A DNA stretch of 64,000 nucleotides. Source: Bacteroidales bacterium (GTDB taxonomy: Bacteria > Bacteroidota > Bacteroidia > Bacteroidales > F082). Shown piece by piece: positions 49,622 to 58,459 of this stretch (position 1 is its first letter; every line of letters begins with the position of its first letter). Position numbers and translations under genes: made by a program. Below the pieces are notes generated by a model. The model worked only from the letters and a program-made list of their open reading frames with translations. It did no database searches and was not told the origin of the DNA. The stretch lies in NCBI GenBank assembly GCA_017394865.1, contig JAFPWT010000013.1, forward strand, positions 1 through 64,000. The letters are read 5' to 3'.

Positions 49622-50698
49622 TTATTGGTTGGTAATCATGTGATACTGGCAGACTTGAAGCTTGCCGTCGCCGTCACGGAGGTGGAATCCGTTGCCTTGA
49701 CAGTAGCGCCACATCTTGCATTTGGCGCATTGGTCTTTTTTCATCCATCGACGGTCGCGGTAGACTTGGTATTTGTTTTGCCAGATATCCCAGAAACTGT
49801 CATTGTAGATGTTGCCTTGATGGTAGTCGGCGCGGATGCTGAGGCAGCCTGAGATGGAGCCGTCGGCGAGGATGGAAGCCACGTTGATGCCTGCACTGCA
49901 TGAATAGATGTGGTTTCTGACATCGCCTTCGTAAGGTCCCAGGAAGCCGTCGCAGCCATAGTCGGCGCGGATGAGACCTTGCTGACGGGTTTGCTTGATG
50001 AATTCCATCATCTCCACAAACTGGCTGTTGGAGAGCTTCAGATCGGGGTCGTTGGTGGCGCGTCCTGAGGGGAACACGGTAAACAGTCGCCAACGCTTGA
50101 TGCCCAGTGAAATCAGGTAATCGCGGAACTTTGGAAGGTACTGTATGGTGCGTTGGTTGACGCAGGTGATGACGTCCCAGGTGAGGCTGGGATGTTGCTT
50201 GAGGGCTTCCACGGCGACGAGCACGTTCTTGTAGCTATTGGGGTTTCCTCGCATCCAGTTGTGATCTTCTTCGAATCCGTCGAAGCTTACGGCGATCGAC
50301 TTCAGGCCTGCGTCGACATAGGTGTTGAGACGCTCGGGGGTGAGCAGCATGCCGTTGCTCACCATGCCCCACACAAAGCCTTTCTCGGTGATGGCGCGTC
50401 CGCATTCGGCCAGATCACCGCGTACGGTGGGTTCACCACCGGTGGTGATGACCATCACTTTCGAAGGATCCATATGTTCGCGGATCTCGTCGAGCACCTT
50501 GGCGAAGTCGGCAAAGGGCATGTCATCCTTCTCGGAGAGCATCCTGCAGTCGCTGCCGCAGTGCCGGCAGTTGAGGTTGCATCGCAGCGTGCATTCCCAG
50601 AACAGCTGGTGCAGTTCGTGCTCTTCGATGCGCTCTTGCAGGACGGCGCGGTTAAGCTCCAAAAGCAGTTTCTTATATGCTCCCAGCCGCTTATTCAT
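49622..50698 (-). CDS. Radical SAM/SPASM enzyme of the rSAM/lipoprotein system
   Basis: A 358-residue enzyme starting at MNKRLGAYKK (50698). The radical SAM cluster is C40-x3-C44-x2-C47 (TLRCNLNCRHCGSDC); TTGGEPTVRGDL and SFDGFEEDHNWMRG follow; a SPASM domain with CAKCKMWRYC and a last Cys near the C-terminus binds auxiliary clusters. The pattern WECTLRCNLNCRHCGSDC and YGCDGFLGPYEGDVRNH match the family I know as TIGR04133, which occurs beside small lipoproteins. It overlaps the lipoprotein gene at 50691-51077 by 8 nt. Probable role: post-translational modification of that lipoprotein or of a related peptide (inference). Confidence 0.88.
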   Translation of the reverse strand: MNKRLGAYKKLLLELNRAVLQERIEEHELHQLFWECTLRCNLNCRHCGSDCRMLSEKDDMPFADFAKVLDEIREHMDPSKVMVITTGGEPTVRGDLAECGRAITEKGFVWGMVSNGMLLTPERLNTYVDAGLKSIAVSFDGFEEDHNWMRGNPNSYKNVLVAVEALKQHPSLTWDVITCVNQRTIQYLPKFRDYLISLGIKRWRLFTVFPSGRATNDPDLKLSNSQFVEMMEFIKQTRQQGLIRADYGCDGFLGPYEGDVRNHIYSCSAGINVASILADGSISGCLSIRADYHQGNIYNDSFWDIWQNKYQVYRDRRWMKKDQCAKCKMWRYCQGNGFHLRDGDGKLQVCQYHMITNQ

Positions 50699-51077
50699 TG
50701 TCGAGTTCTTGGAGTTTTTGTTGAATCTCTTTGACTTCTTCTCTGAGGCGGTTGGTCTCGTTGCGGTACCTCTCGATGACCTCGGGTGAACCGTAAACGC
50801 AGGCACCTTCGCGGCGTTTCAGAATCTGATTAAGTCCGTTGAGACGGTTGATAAGGGTTTGACGATATTGCTCTTTGTCCATCTCTGGTATGGAATCGGT
50901 GACAGGCGGTCCATATACACGGGGGCCGATGGAGTCCTTCTCCGTGACCACATGAAGCGTGTCGCTGTCATTCTGTATTGTTCCTTCGTTGGTCGCTTTT
51001 TTACTAGTGGTGCAGGCTACTAGGAAGGCGAGGCCCGAAAGGAGGCTGATCCATACGGTTCTTATTACTTTTTTCAT
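50691..51077 (-). CDS. Small lipoprotein, partner of the radical SAM enzyme
   Basis: A 128-residue lipoprotein: signal peptide with lipobox FLVAC (Cys22), a low-complexity linker, and a helical C-terminal half (66-128) rich in Glu, Lys and Gln that looks like a coiled coil. Two matching motifs stand out, RVYGPP (53-58) and CVYGSP (93-98). YGxP is also a feature, as I recall, of lipoproteins paired with this radical SAM family, so these Tyr or Cys residues are candidate modification sites. First gene of the pair, start codon 19 nt upstream of the dispersed repeat at 51096. Confidence 0.75.
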   Translation of the reverse strand: MKKVIRTVWISLLSGLAFLVACTTSKKATNEGTIQNDSDTLHVVTEKDSIGPRVYGPPVTDSIPEMDKEQYRQTLINRLNGLNQILKRREGACVYGSPEVIERYRNETNRLREEVKEIQQKLQELDNE

Positions 51078-51095
51078 AGTTTATTTGTTTTGACT

Positions 51096-51197
51096 CGTCA
51101 TTGCGAGGAGCGAAGCGACGAAGCAATCCAACCAGAGTGGGCTTTGTTTGTGTCAGGTTGGATTGCCGCGCTCGCCCCTAACTCGCTCGCAATGACG
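51096..51197. repeat. Dispersed palindromic repeat with CGTCATTGCGAG ends
   Basis: Outer arms CGTCATTGCGAG (51096-51107) and CTCGCAATGACG (51186-51197) and inner arms GCAATCCAACC (51123-51133) and GGTTGGATTGC (51156-51166) form a long imperfect hairpin of about 102 bp. The AGCGAAGCGACGAAGCAATCC part is a sequence that I know as a dispersed repeat in unrelated bacteria. No ORF inside. It separates the lipoprotein gene from the deaminase gene. Confidence 0.85.
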
Positions 51198-51199
51198 TA

Positions 51200-51679
51200 C
51201 TAGTATTCTATTTTATCGGTTTTGTTTTCCCAGAGTTTAAACGAACTCAAGGCCTCTTCGCGAAGCATATTAATAAAGGGCACAGACCGACGGTCGATGG
51301 GTTTGTCGAGCTCTTCATAGATGAAGTCGTCGGCGAAATCAATGTCGCGGGCATCTTTCTTGGTGTTGCCGTAGTAGATGCATTTGAGGTGTGCCCAGTA
51401 GATGGCACCGAGGCACATCGGGCAGGGCTCGCAGGAGGTGTAGATGACGCAGTCCGAGAGGTCGAAGGTGCCTAACTTACGGCATGCCTGACGGATGGTG
51501 TTGACCTCGGCGTGGGCTGTAGGGTCGTTGTCGATGGTGACGCTGTTGGAGCTGCCTGCGACGATCTCGCCATCGCGGACGATGACGGCGCCGAAGGGAC
51601 CTCCGCCGTTGCGGACGCTCTCGTCGGCCAGGCGGATGGCCTCGCGCATGAATTGCTTATCTTGTTCAGTAGGGTTCAT
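51200..51679 (-). CDS. Guanine/cytidine deaminase-fold nucleoside deaminase
   Basis: A 159-residue zinc enzyme, start at MNPTEQDKQF (51679). HAE motif (His56, Glu58) and PCPMC (Cys86, Cys89) form the zinc site and proton shuttle. The C-terminal region (DARDIDFADDFIYEEL) fits GuaD-type guanine deaminases rather than TadA, so guanine to xanthine is the most likely reaction. It begins 2 nt after the stop of the nucleoside-recognition membrane protein, so both may serve purine salvage. Confidence 0.87.
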   Translation of the reverse strand: MNPTEQDKQFMREAIRLADESVRNGGGPFGAVIVRDGEIVAGSSNSVTIDNDPTAHAEVNTIRQACRKLGTFDLSDCVIYTSCEPCPMCLGAIYWAHLKCIYYGNTKKDARDIDFADDFIYEELDKPIDRRSVPFINMLREEALSSFKLWENKTDKIEY

Positions 51680-51681
51680 CG

Positions 51682-52947
51682 TCAGAAGATTAAAGCTAGT
51701 AAAACATAGAGCCAGTGTGCGGCGATGCCGGCGACGAGGCCTCCGATGGTATGGGCGCCGATGGCCTTGCCGATGAGTTTGCGGTAACCAAGGCTGTCGA
51801 GCATGGCGGTGTGGGTGCTGAGATAGCCGCTCCAGCACATGCCCATGGCGGTGAATACGGCGATGGCGTTGTTGGCGTTGAAGATTGCTTCTTCGGTGGC
51901 GACGCTGATGATACCTGTGTCGACAAAAGTGGGTACCAAACCGATGGCGGCACCTACAGCGCCGAGAGCGGTGATGGGGAAGGAGATCAGAGCTCCAGAG
52001 TCAAAGCCGAAGAGCCAATAAAAGACAACATTGATTTTATCAGCCAGCATGGTGATGACGGGAACACCTTCATAGGCAACGCCGAGATAAGTCTTGCCGT
52101 CTTCGCCTGCAGGGCCGAAGGTGAGCATCATCACGATGGTGGAGATGCAGAGCACACCGGGGATGATAGCTAGACCGATGCCGACGCCATCCTTGCCGCC
52201 ATCCAACAGCGAGTTGAGGAAACGCTGAAACACGCCGCCCTCGCTCTTGAAGGTGATCTGCTGCTCGTCGCCAGACTCTTCGTCAACGGGTGAGTCCATC
52301 TCGGGATAGGCTTTCAATGTGAAACGTTGCATCAGGCGAGTGGAGACGATGCTGCCGATGATAGCGCCTATCAGTCCTACCAATGCGCCCTTACCGAAGC
52401 CTTGACCAGTCATAAAGGCAATGACCACCAAGCCCATGCCGAACGCGGTGCCGAAGTTCGTCAACGACACCAGTTGGTACTTCTTGAAATATCTGGAGAA
52501 GTTTTTGTCCTTGGCCAACGAGATGATGGCGGGGTTGTCAGAGAGGAAGGTCATGACGGCACCCAAAGCAGCCACGCCGGGCAGGTTGTAAAGGGGTTTC
52601 ATCAGCGGACGAAGGATGTTCTCTAACAGACGCACCACACCGAACTCGGTGAGCAGTTTGCTGATGGCGCCCATCAATACGCAGATGGCCATGATGTAGA
52701 ACACGGTCTCCAGCAGGAGGTGATAAGCAGTCTGCATGAAGGTGTTCAGCATCTTCGGGAGGGTCATCTTCCAGGCCAGCAGGCCGAAGAACGTAAAGAA
52801 GAGGATCAGGAAGATGATAGCCTCAATGCTTCGCTTGGTGGTGAACTTTATCGGGTTTTTGCGTTCAAGCCTTTTGAAGAACTTTTCCACCTTCTCGTGA
52901 TAGAAGGTGGTCGTTCGCTTGATGGTATTGTATTTTGTTTTTGCCAT
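51682..52947 (-). CDS. Nucleoside-recognition (Gate) domain membrane protein
   Basis: A 421-residue protein with about nine membrane helices and two Gate/nucleoside-recognition regions (LGAVMTFLSDNPAIISLAKD and, later, GMCWSGYLSTHTAMLD). Such proteins resemble parts of NupC-type transporters and SpoIIIAE/YjiH-like proteins. Likely an inner-membrane transporter; coupling to the purine deaminase gene suggests a nucleobase or nucleoside as substrate. The porin upstream (52954) begins 6 nt before it. Confidence 0.8.
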   Translation of the reverse strand: MAKTKYNTIKRTTTFYHEKVEKFFKRLERKNPIKFTTKRSIEAIIFLILFFTFFGLLAWKMTLPKMLNTFMQTAYHLLLETVFYIMAICVLMGAISKLLTEFGVVRLLENILRPLMKPLYNLPGVAALGAVMTFLSDNPAIISLAKDKNFSRYFKKYQLVSLTNFGTAFGMGLVVIAFMTGQGFGKGALVGLIGAIIGSIVSTRLMQRFTLKAYPEMDSPVDEESGDEQQITFKSEGGVFQRFLNSLLDGGKDGVGIGLAIIPGVLCISTIVMMLTFGPAGEDGKTYLGVAYEGVPVITMLADKINVVFYWLFGFDSGALISFPITALGAVGAAIGLVPTFVDTGIISVATEEAIFNANNAIAVFTAMGMCWSGYLSTHTAMLDSLGYRKLIGKAIGAHTIGGLVAGIAAHWLYVLLALIF

Positions 52948-52953
52948 GATGCA

Positions 52954-53991
52954 TTATTTTTTCAGACGGAGTAAATCGACTTTCCAGGTAAGTCCGAGGT
53001 TGGCTTGGAATTTATTCTCGCCGTCGACGCTGGTGTGTGAGCCACAGAGGTGGAGGCGCAGGCTGCGGTCGCCCAAGGGGTAATACTCAAAGCCCAGACT
53101 CTCGAAGTCGACCTTCTTGCCAGGGGTGACGTACTGATCGTAAGCTTCAGTGTTGGGTAGCTGAGCTTGGTTGAAGTCGTAGCCGGCCTTGGCGAAGACG
53201 ATCCATTTCGGCCCGATGTCGACACCGATGCCATAGATGGCGGTGAGGTCTTGTCCGAAGAACTGTGCTTGCTCAAACGAAGCGCGATTCATGATGTCGA
53301 GGTACATCTCCACACCTTTGAACTGAAGCTTGTTGCCCAGGGCGATGTAGTTGATGTATTTGCCGGGTTGGTATTCGATGATGTTGGCGGAATAGGCTGT
53401 CTTGAAGGCTCCGAAGTTGCCGTACCACATCAGGTTGTAGGCATAGATGCTCTGCATGGCCTGGTTGATGAACGGGGAGTTGCAAACCTGTACCAACACT
53501 TGGTTCTTGCCAGCGTTGTCGACATAGTTGAGCGAGGCACCTACCTCGTAGCAACATACGGTGTTCCAAAACTCGGTGCCGTAGTAGATGTCGATGGGGT
53601 TGGAGTCGTATTCCCAACCGCCTATGGCGACGACTTGTTTACCGGCTGAGAGATAGAAGTTGTCGGTGAAATTCCAGTTGAGATAGGCCCAGTCGGTGCC
53701 TTGGAAGAAGGTGTTGGCAAAGCCGATATTGGGCGAGTTGAGACGCTGGCGAAGATGGTATGAAAAACGTGTCCCCATGGTGCCATCGAGTGCCACCACA
53801 AGATATTTGCCGGCAAAACCGTGGTCGGTGAAGGCAGCCACCGTATCATGACCGGGATGGTAGTCGGCGGTGAAGTCGACACGGGTGCTCAGCTTCAGAT
53901 TGTCGAGCGTGATGAGGGGCTTGCCGTCCTGCGAGAAGGCCTGCAATCCCAATACAAAACATAAAACGATGAAGGTCAGCGTCTTTTTCAT
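52954..53991 (-). CDS. Porin-like outer-membrane beta-barrel
   Basis: A 345-residue protein with signal peptide (MKKTLTFIVLCFVLGLQAFSQ) and a barrel pattern resembling OprP/OprO phosphate-selective porins: short strands such as FYLSAGKQVVAIGGWEYD and DIGPKWIVFAKAGYDF, ending LGLTWKVDLLRLKK. The substrate is not evident. It follows the lipoprotein flavodoxin with a 15-nt gap and precedes the nucleoside-recognition protein, so it may belong to the long minus-strand operon 51200-58377. Confidence 0.78.
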   Translation of the reverse strand: MKKTLTFIVLCFVLGLQAFSQDGKPLITLDNLKLSTRVDFTADYHPGHDTVAAFTDHGFAGKYLVVALDGTMGTRFSYHLRQRLNSPNIGFANTFFQGTDWAYLNWNFTDNFYLSAGKQVVAIGGWEYDSNPIDIYYGTEFWNTVCCYEVGASLNYVDNAGKNQVLVQVCNSPFINQAMQSIYAYNLMWYGNFGAFKTAYSANIIEYQPGKYINYIALGNKLQFKGVEMYLDIMNRASFEQAQFFGQDLTAIYGIGVDIGPKWIVFAKAGYDFNQAQLPNTEAYDQYVTPGKKVDFESLGFEYYPLGDRSLRLHLCGSHTSVDGENKFQANLGLTWKVDLLRLKK

Positions 53992-54006
53992 ATGCAGATG
54001 CGATTA

Positions 54007-54849
54007 TCAACGGACCACTTGGGTGAACACGGGGGCTTCGCCGTTGGCAACGGTGACGTACACTTTCATCATGCCCGCGGGAGGCATGTCGGGAGCATCC
54101 TCACGGGGAAGGTCGACGGCGATAAACAGATATTCCTTGCCTTCGGGGATGGCACGTTCTCCAACGGTTTCTGCCTTGGCGTTTAACATTTTATAGCCCT
54201 TCACAGCAGCGTCGAAGATGGCTGCTTCCTCTTCGGTCACAGGGTGCTGTTCCGTGAAATCGCCCGGGTCGTTGTATTCGCCTTCGATGTATTTCCCAGC
54301 CTTCAAGAACTGGTCAACCTCTTTTGGAACGGCTTGCAGGCGCTCGGCACGGACACCATAGCCAGGTTGAATGTGTGCATTGGGTTGTGCCTTGGCCATG
54401 TCCTTGGAACTGCTTACCAGTCCGCCGCTACCAAAGGTGCAGAAGGGGACGAGGTTCTTGCCGCTCAAGTCGGTCTGCTTCAGGAAGGTGGCTACAGGCG
54501 GAGCATAAGTACCGAACCAAACGGGGTAGCCGATGAAGATGGTCTCATACTTGGAGAGGTCGGCGGCAATCGGTTTGATCTCGGTCTCGATGCCCTGCTC
54601 TCTTTCTTGAAGGCAGCGGGCGATGGTGGCATCGAAGTCGCCGTCATAGGGCTTCAGGGGAACAATCTCCTCGAGGTCGGCATCGAGAGATTTGGCAATC
54701 TCCTGTGCTACGATCTTGGTGTTTGAGGTCTGTGAATAATAAAGCACCAGTGCCTTGGGCTTCTCATCCTTTTGTGTGTTTTTCGAGCCGCATGAAACGG
54801 CGACTAATGTCATAGTGGCAATAATCATTGCTAATTTAAACTTTTTCAT
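54007..54849 (-). CDS. Flavodoxin-domain lipoprotein
   Basis: A 280-residue protein with lipobox VAVSC (Cys20) and a flavodoxin fold (about 32-185): YYSQTSNTKIVAQEI is the FMN phosphate loop, IFIGYPVWFGTYAPP and TFGSGGLVSS line the isoalloxazine site. The extra C-terminal domain (about 205-280) is of unknown use. An envelope-anchored flavodoxin is uncommon, but Bacteroidales have several. It may pass electrons to an exported reductase. Gap of 44 nt to the LolA-like gene. Confidence 0.85.
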   Translation of the reverse strand: MKKFKLAMIIATMTLVAVSCGSKNTQKDEKPKALVLYYSQTSNTKIVAQEIAKSLDADLEEIVPLKPYDGDFDATIARCLQEREQGIETEIKPIAADLSKYETIFIGYPVWFGTYAPPVATFLKQTDLSGKNLVPFCTFGSGGLVSSSKDMAKAQPNAHIQPGYGVRAERLQAVPKEVDQFLKAGKYIEGEYNDPGDFTEQHPVTEEEAAIFDAAVKGYKMLNAKAETVGERAIPEGKEYLFIAVDLPREDAPDMPPAGMMKVYVTVANGEAPVFTQVVR

Positions 54850-54893
54850 ATCGATTATTTTTATTGTGTTTTCAAAGAAATGTTTTTGCGTGA

Positions 54894-55418
54894 TCAGAGA
54901 CGCATCTCGTAGGTGTTGACGGCGACGCCTTCGTCAAGCACCATCTTGACCAGTGTTCCGTCGGTGATTCGATAGGTGAGTGTCACGGATTCATAGCCAC
55001 CTCTCGGGACTCTTCCCTTGGCTTTGATTTCGATGGTTCTGAAGCCACTTTCTTCTGTCGTGGTTGCCTCGGCATTGTTGTCGACAGCGGCCTGCTCCCA
55101 GTTGCCCGAGAGGCAGTTCAACAAGGTGGCACGCTGTAGCTTTACAGGCTTCACTTTATCTGCATTATACTCTTTCTTGTTCCCATCGAGGTTGATCTTC
55201 ACCTGGTTGCCCTCGATGCTGAAATAATCACCCTCGGGTTTCGTGTAGTTCATGGTGAGATGGTCGTTGCCATCATAAATGAGATGCCCGGCTTTCTCAG
55301 TGGTGATGCCCGATGCTTTCAGTACTTTCGTTTGTGTAAAGTCAATATCGTATTTCTGTTGCGAAAAAGATATTAAGCTAATTGATAGAATACTGATAAT
55401 CAAAAAAATACGTTTCAT
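54894..55418 (-). CDS. LolA-like periplasmic lipid/lipoprotein carrier
   Basis: A 174-residue exported protein (signal peptide cut near SFSQ) whose pattern, KAGHLIYDGNDHLTMNYTKPEGDYFSIEG with alternating strands, fits the LolA/LolB-like half barrel that carries acyl chains. The start codon overlaps the MMPL stop by 4 nt, showing coupling; LolA-like carriers are regularly encoded with MMPL exporters in lipid or aryl-polyene export operons. So it likely takes a lipid from the MMPL protein across the periplasm. Confidence 0.7.
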   Translation of the reverse strand: MKRIFLIISILSISLISFSQQKYDIDFTQTKVLKASGITTEKAGHLIYDGNDHLTMNYTKPEGDYFSIEGNQVKINLDGNKKEYNADKVKPVKLQRATLLNCLSGNWEQAAVDNNAEATTTEESGFRTIEIKAKGRVPRGGYESVTLTYRITDGTLVKMVLDEGVAVNTYEMRL

Positions 55419-57910
55419 TTCTTATTTAATTTTTTCATTACACTTCGTTGATAGAATGGTATTTTCATCAGCTGCCAGAACACAAAGGGTTGCAGCGAAT
55501 AGGAAATCATGATGGTGGAGGCCATGCCGATAAGAGTACTGAGGCCTATGGATTGGATGGCGGGGTGTACTGCGAAGAGCAGCGACGACACTACGATGAC
55601 GAGGATGATGGCGGAGAAGAAGATGGCAACCTTGTGCCAGGTGAGCATGTCTTTCTTGCCCGTTCGTGCCTGCGCCAACAGCCCTTCGGTGATGAAGATG
55701 CTGTAGTCAACACCCACGCCAAAGATGAAGGTGGAGATGATGATGTTGATGAGGTTGAACTCCAGTCCCGTCAAGGCCATATAGCCCTGTACCATGAACC
55801 AACTGAGCACCATCGGAAGGAACGACAGCAGTGCCGTGATGATGTTCCGGAAGGAGATCAGGAGGATGATGAGGACGAAGAGCGAGGAGATCCAGACAGC
55901 GATGTTGAAGTCGTCGTTGATCAGCTCCACCATGCTCTTGCAATAGTAGAAAGGCTCCAGTACAAAGGTTTTGGGATTGGACACTAGGGCGTCGGTAACC
56001 TTGTCTTTCTCGTCGAAACGCATGGAGACATCGGTGAAGACTATGTACTGGCCGTCAGCGTTTTGTTCGATGAAGTTCCCCAACAGGTTTTCGGGGATCA
56101 CGCCACTTTCGTATAGTGATTCCGGCTCGTAATCGCTTTCGATGAGGGTTTGGAAATTATGGAACAGATCGGGGTTCAGCCCAATGCGAACTGCATTTTC
56201 GCGGACCAGGGCAAGGGCTTCTTCTTTTCGACTTTCAGTCCAGAAGGCGTTCCAGGCGGCGATGCGCTGTTCCTGGTCGGCTTGGGTTACAAACAACGTC
56301 GGGATAAAGTCGGTGTAGCTGTGGACGAGGGGACTGTTTGTGCTCGTGTCGATTTTATGGGAGAGGGTGTCGAGAATCAGCATCAGCGACTTGTCGGCTT
56401 CCAGCGCTTCGTCGAGGTCTGTTGACACGGTGGCGAAATAGAGATGGTAGAAGCCGTCGTTGTTCTTGGCGTTGAAGAGGCTCTCCGCCACGGTCTCCTC
56501 GGGCGAGTTGTAGTCGAGGTTGCGCAGGTCGCTGTCGAACTTTACTTTAGGTGAGAAAATGATGCCGATGACGACAATGACGGCGATGAGGATGAGGAAC
56601 CACTTCTTGCTGTCGAACGGCAGGTTGTTGAGCTTCGAGATTCTTTTGAAGGTCTTGCTGTTGCTGTCGGCCTTGATGGCGGGCATGAAATGCGGCAGGA
56701 AGATGAGTCCGAAGAGGGTGCTGCCCAGCAATGACAGTGAGGCGAACATTCCGAAGTCGCGGAGCAGTTCGCTTTCGGTGAAGAGCAGGCTGCAGAAGGC
56801 GCCGACGGTGGTGAGGCAACCCAGGAAGACGGGCGTGGCTTCGTCGGTGAGCAGTTTCTCGGGATCGCCCACGTAGAAATGGTGGATCAGCAGATGCAGG
56901 CAGTAGCTGATGGCTACGCCCAACACGATGGCGCCGAGTCCAAGTGCCATGAGCGACATGCCGCCTTTGAGCCAGTAGATGCAGGCCAAAGAGAAGAACG
57001 TGCCGTAGAGGATGGGGAGCAGCAATCGGATGATGAAACCTGCGCTCCTGTAGAAGAACCCCAGAAGGATTAGGATCAAGATGATTGAGATTCCCACAGT
57101 CAGCATAAGGTCGGAACGGATGCGTCCGGCGTTGGCCACGCTACCGATGGGATCGCCGTGGGCGTGCACCTTTACATCGGGGTACATAGCCTCAAACTCC
57201 TGCTGCGTTTTGGAGAGTAGCTTGGAGAATGCGGTGGCTGACCCTGAGTCGAGCGTCTTGAACGCAGGGGCTAGATAGGCGAGAACCACAGTGCTGTCGG
57301 GGCAGAAGAGGTGGTTGTCGATGATGTTCAGGCCTTTGGTGGCTCCGCTCAAAAGATCGCCGATGACGGCGTCCTTCAGGTTAAGCGGGTCGTTGACGAT
57401 CATCTGGGTGATATCGCCGGTGACATCGTTCATCATCAACTTGTAGTTGGTGTCCATCTGCACACGGGCGACCTCGGGATCCATGGCTTTCTCGAAGGCT
57501 GTATAAGCCATGGTATCAACAAACGATGGGACATGGTCGAGCACGAAATCCAACGCGTTGACGATCATCTCAGGCTCCATCTGCACTAGGATGTTGGAGA
57601 TGTAATGGCTTGATGAATCCTTTTCGAAGAGGAGATCGGTGAACTCGTCCATTCTTTCGGCGAGGATCTCCGGAGGAAGTTGTTCATCGGCGGATGTGAC
57701 TTGCAGGTAAATCTTGTCCTTGAGTTCGATGGAGCTGAATGCTAGCTGGCTCTCAACGCTTGAGGTGGGTAGGAGAGTGGAGATGTCCTCTTCGTATTTC
57801 AATTTCAGTCCGAAGAAGGCAAAGACCAGCGTCGTGACAGCCATGATGAGGTACATCAAAGCCTTATGGGAGTGGAAAAACCGATAGATGGGTACAAAAA
57901 CGCGGTGCAT
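55415..57910 (-). CDS. MMPL/RND-family lipid exporter
   Basis: An 831-residue inner-membrane protein with the 1+5+1+5 helix plan of hydrophobe-exporting RND proteins: helix 1 at about 17-36, periplasmic loop to 265, helices 270-420, second loop 455-660, helices 670-815. GxxxDY motif GVGVDYSIFITEGLL is the family proton-relay site. It should export a lipid or polyene across the inner membrane with the LolA-like carrier. Preceded by a DUF2147 protein (11-nt gap). Confidence 0.87.
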   Translation of the reverse strand: MHRVFVPIYRFFHSHKALMYLIMAVTTLVFAFFGLKLKYEEDISTLLPTSSVESQLAFSSIELKDKIYLQVTSADEQLPPEILAERMDEFTDLLFEKDSSSHYISNILVQMEPEMIVNALDFVLDHVPSFVDTMAYTAFEKAMDPEVARVQMDTNYKLMMNDVTGDITQMIVNDPLNLKDAVIGDLLSGATKGLNIIDNHLFCPDSTVVLAYLAPAFKTLDSGSATAFSKLLSKTQQEFEAMYPDVKVHAHGDPIGSVANAGRIRSDLMLTVGISIILILILLGFFYRSAGFIIRLLLPILYGTFFSLACIYWLKGGMSLMALGLGAIVLGVAISYCLHLLIHHFYVGDPEKLLTDEATPVFLGCLTTVGAFCSLLFTESELLRDFGMFASLSLLGSTLFGLIFLPHFMPAIKADSNSKTFKRISKLNNLPFDSKKWFLILIAVIVVIGIIFSPKVKFDSDLRNLDYNSPEETVAESLFNAKNNDGFYHLYFATVSTDLDEALEADKSLMLILDTLSHKIDTSTNSPLVHSYTDFIPTLFVTQADQEQRIAAWNAFWTESRKEEALALVRENAVRIGLNPDLFHNFQTLIESDYEPESLYESGVIPENLLGNFIEQNADGQYIVFTDVSMRFDEKDKVTDALVSNPKTFVLEPFYYCKSMVELINDDFNIAVWISSLFVLIILLISFRNIITALLSFLPMVLSWFMVQGYMALTGLEFNLINIIISTFIFGVGVDYSIFITEGLLAQARTGKKDMLTWHKVAIFFSAIILVIVVSSLLFAVHPAIQSIGLSTLIGMASTIMISYSLQPFVFWQLMKIPFYQRSVMKKLNKK

Positions 57911-57921
57911 TTGTGTTTTTT

Positions 57922-58377
57922 TTAAAGCTTGTCCCAGTAAACGCTTTCGCCGATGCCCAGCACAGTGCCTCTGATCTTGAGCTGGCCCTTGTCGGTGAAC
58001 TCGGCGGTCATCCTTACTCTTATTCCGCGTTGCGGGTCATAGATCTTAGCGCCGTCCCAACGGTGTTTTTTGGCATTGTATTCCAATCCGCTGAAGAGCA
58101 CGATCTGATCGCAAGGGGTGTTGCGTAGACTTCTGTCGGGATTGTGTATGTCTAACATTTTCTTTCCGTTGGCGTCAGTGCTATTCTCCATCCAAAAGAT
58201 TTGTCCCTGATAAGTGCCGTTGTCCAGTTTAGTGATTCGGACCTTGAAGTGATCACCTTCTTGCTCTCCTTTGTATTCGCCTATGATATTGTCGGCTTTG
58301 TTGTTCAAATTGCTTTGCGCAATGCTCGGACTGATACATGCCATGAGCAGGGTAAGGGCAATAAAAAATTGTTTCAT
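57922..58377 (-). CDS. DUF2147 exported protein
   Basis: A 151-residue protein with signal peptide (cut near SIAQ) and a lipocalin-like beta domain. NADNIIGEYKGEQEG, IFWMENSTDANGKKMLD and KIYDPQRG are the typical DUF2147 elements (ending YWDKL). Function unknown. First gene of the minus-strand operon that goes on with the MMPL exporter and LolA-like carrier. Confidence 0.88.
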   Translation of the reverse strand: MKQFFIALTLLMACISPSIAQSNLNNKADNIIGEYKGEQEGDHFKVRITKLDNGTYQGQIFWMENSTDANGKKMLDIHNPDRSLRNTPCDQIVLFSGLEYNAKKHRWDGAKIYDPQRGIRVRMTAEFTDKGQLKIRGTVLGIGESVYWDKL

Positions 58378-58400
58378 AATATATTAAATATGTATTAAGG

Positions 58401-58430
58401 TTGCAAAAATACAAAAAAAGTGTATCTTTG
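58401..58430. promoter_or_regulatory. Overlapping divergent promoters
   Basis: Plus strand: TTG at 58401-58403, 19-nt spacer, TATCTTTG at 58423-58430 for the T9SS repeat protein. Minus strand: TATTTTTG at 58411-58404 for the DUF2147 operon. The two share bases, so the transcripts may compete. Confidence 0.6.
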
Positions 58431-58459
58431 CAGTTAATTTTGTATAAACACTTTTTTTT

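Noticed and set aside
51096-51197. Repeat region as a CRISPR array
   Set aside because: Only an inverted, not a direct spaced repeat; no spacers or cas genes.
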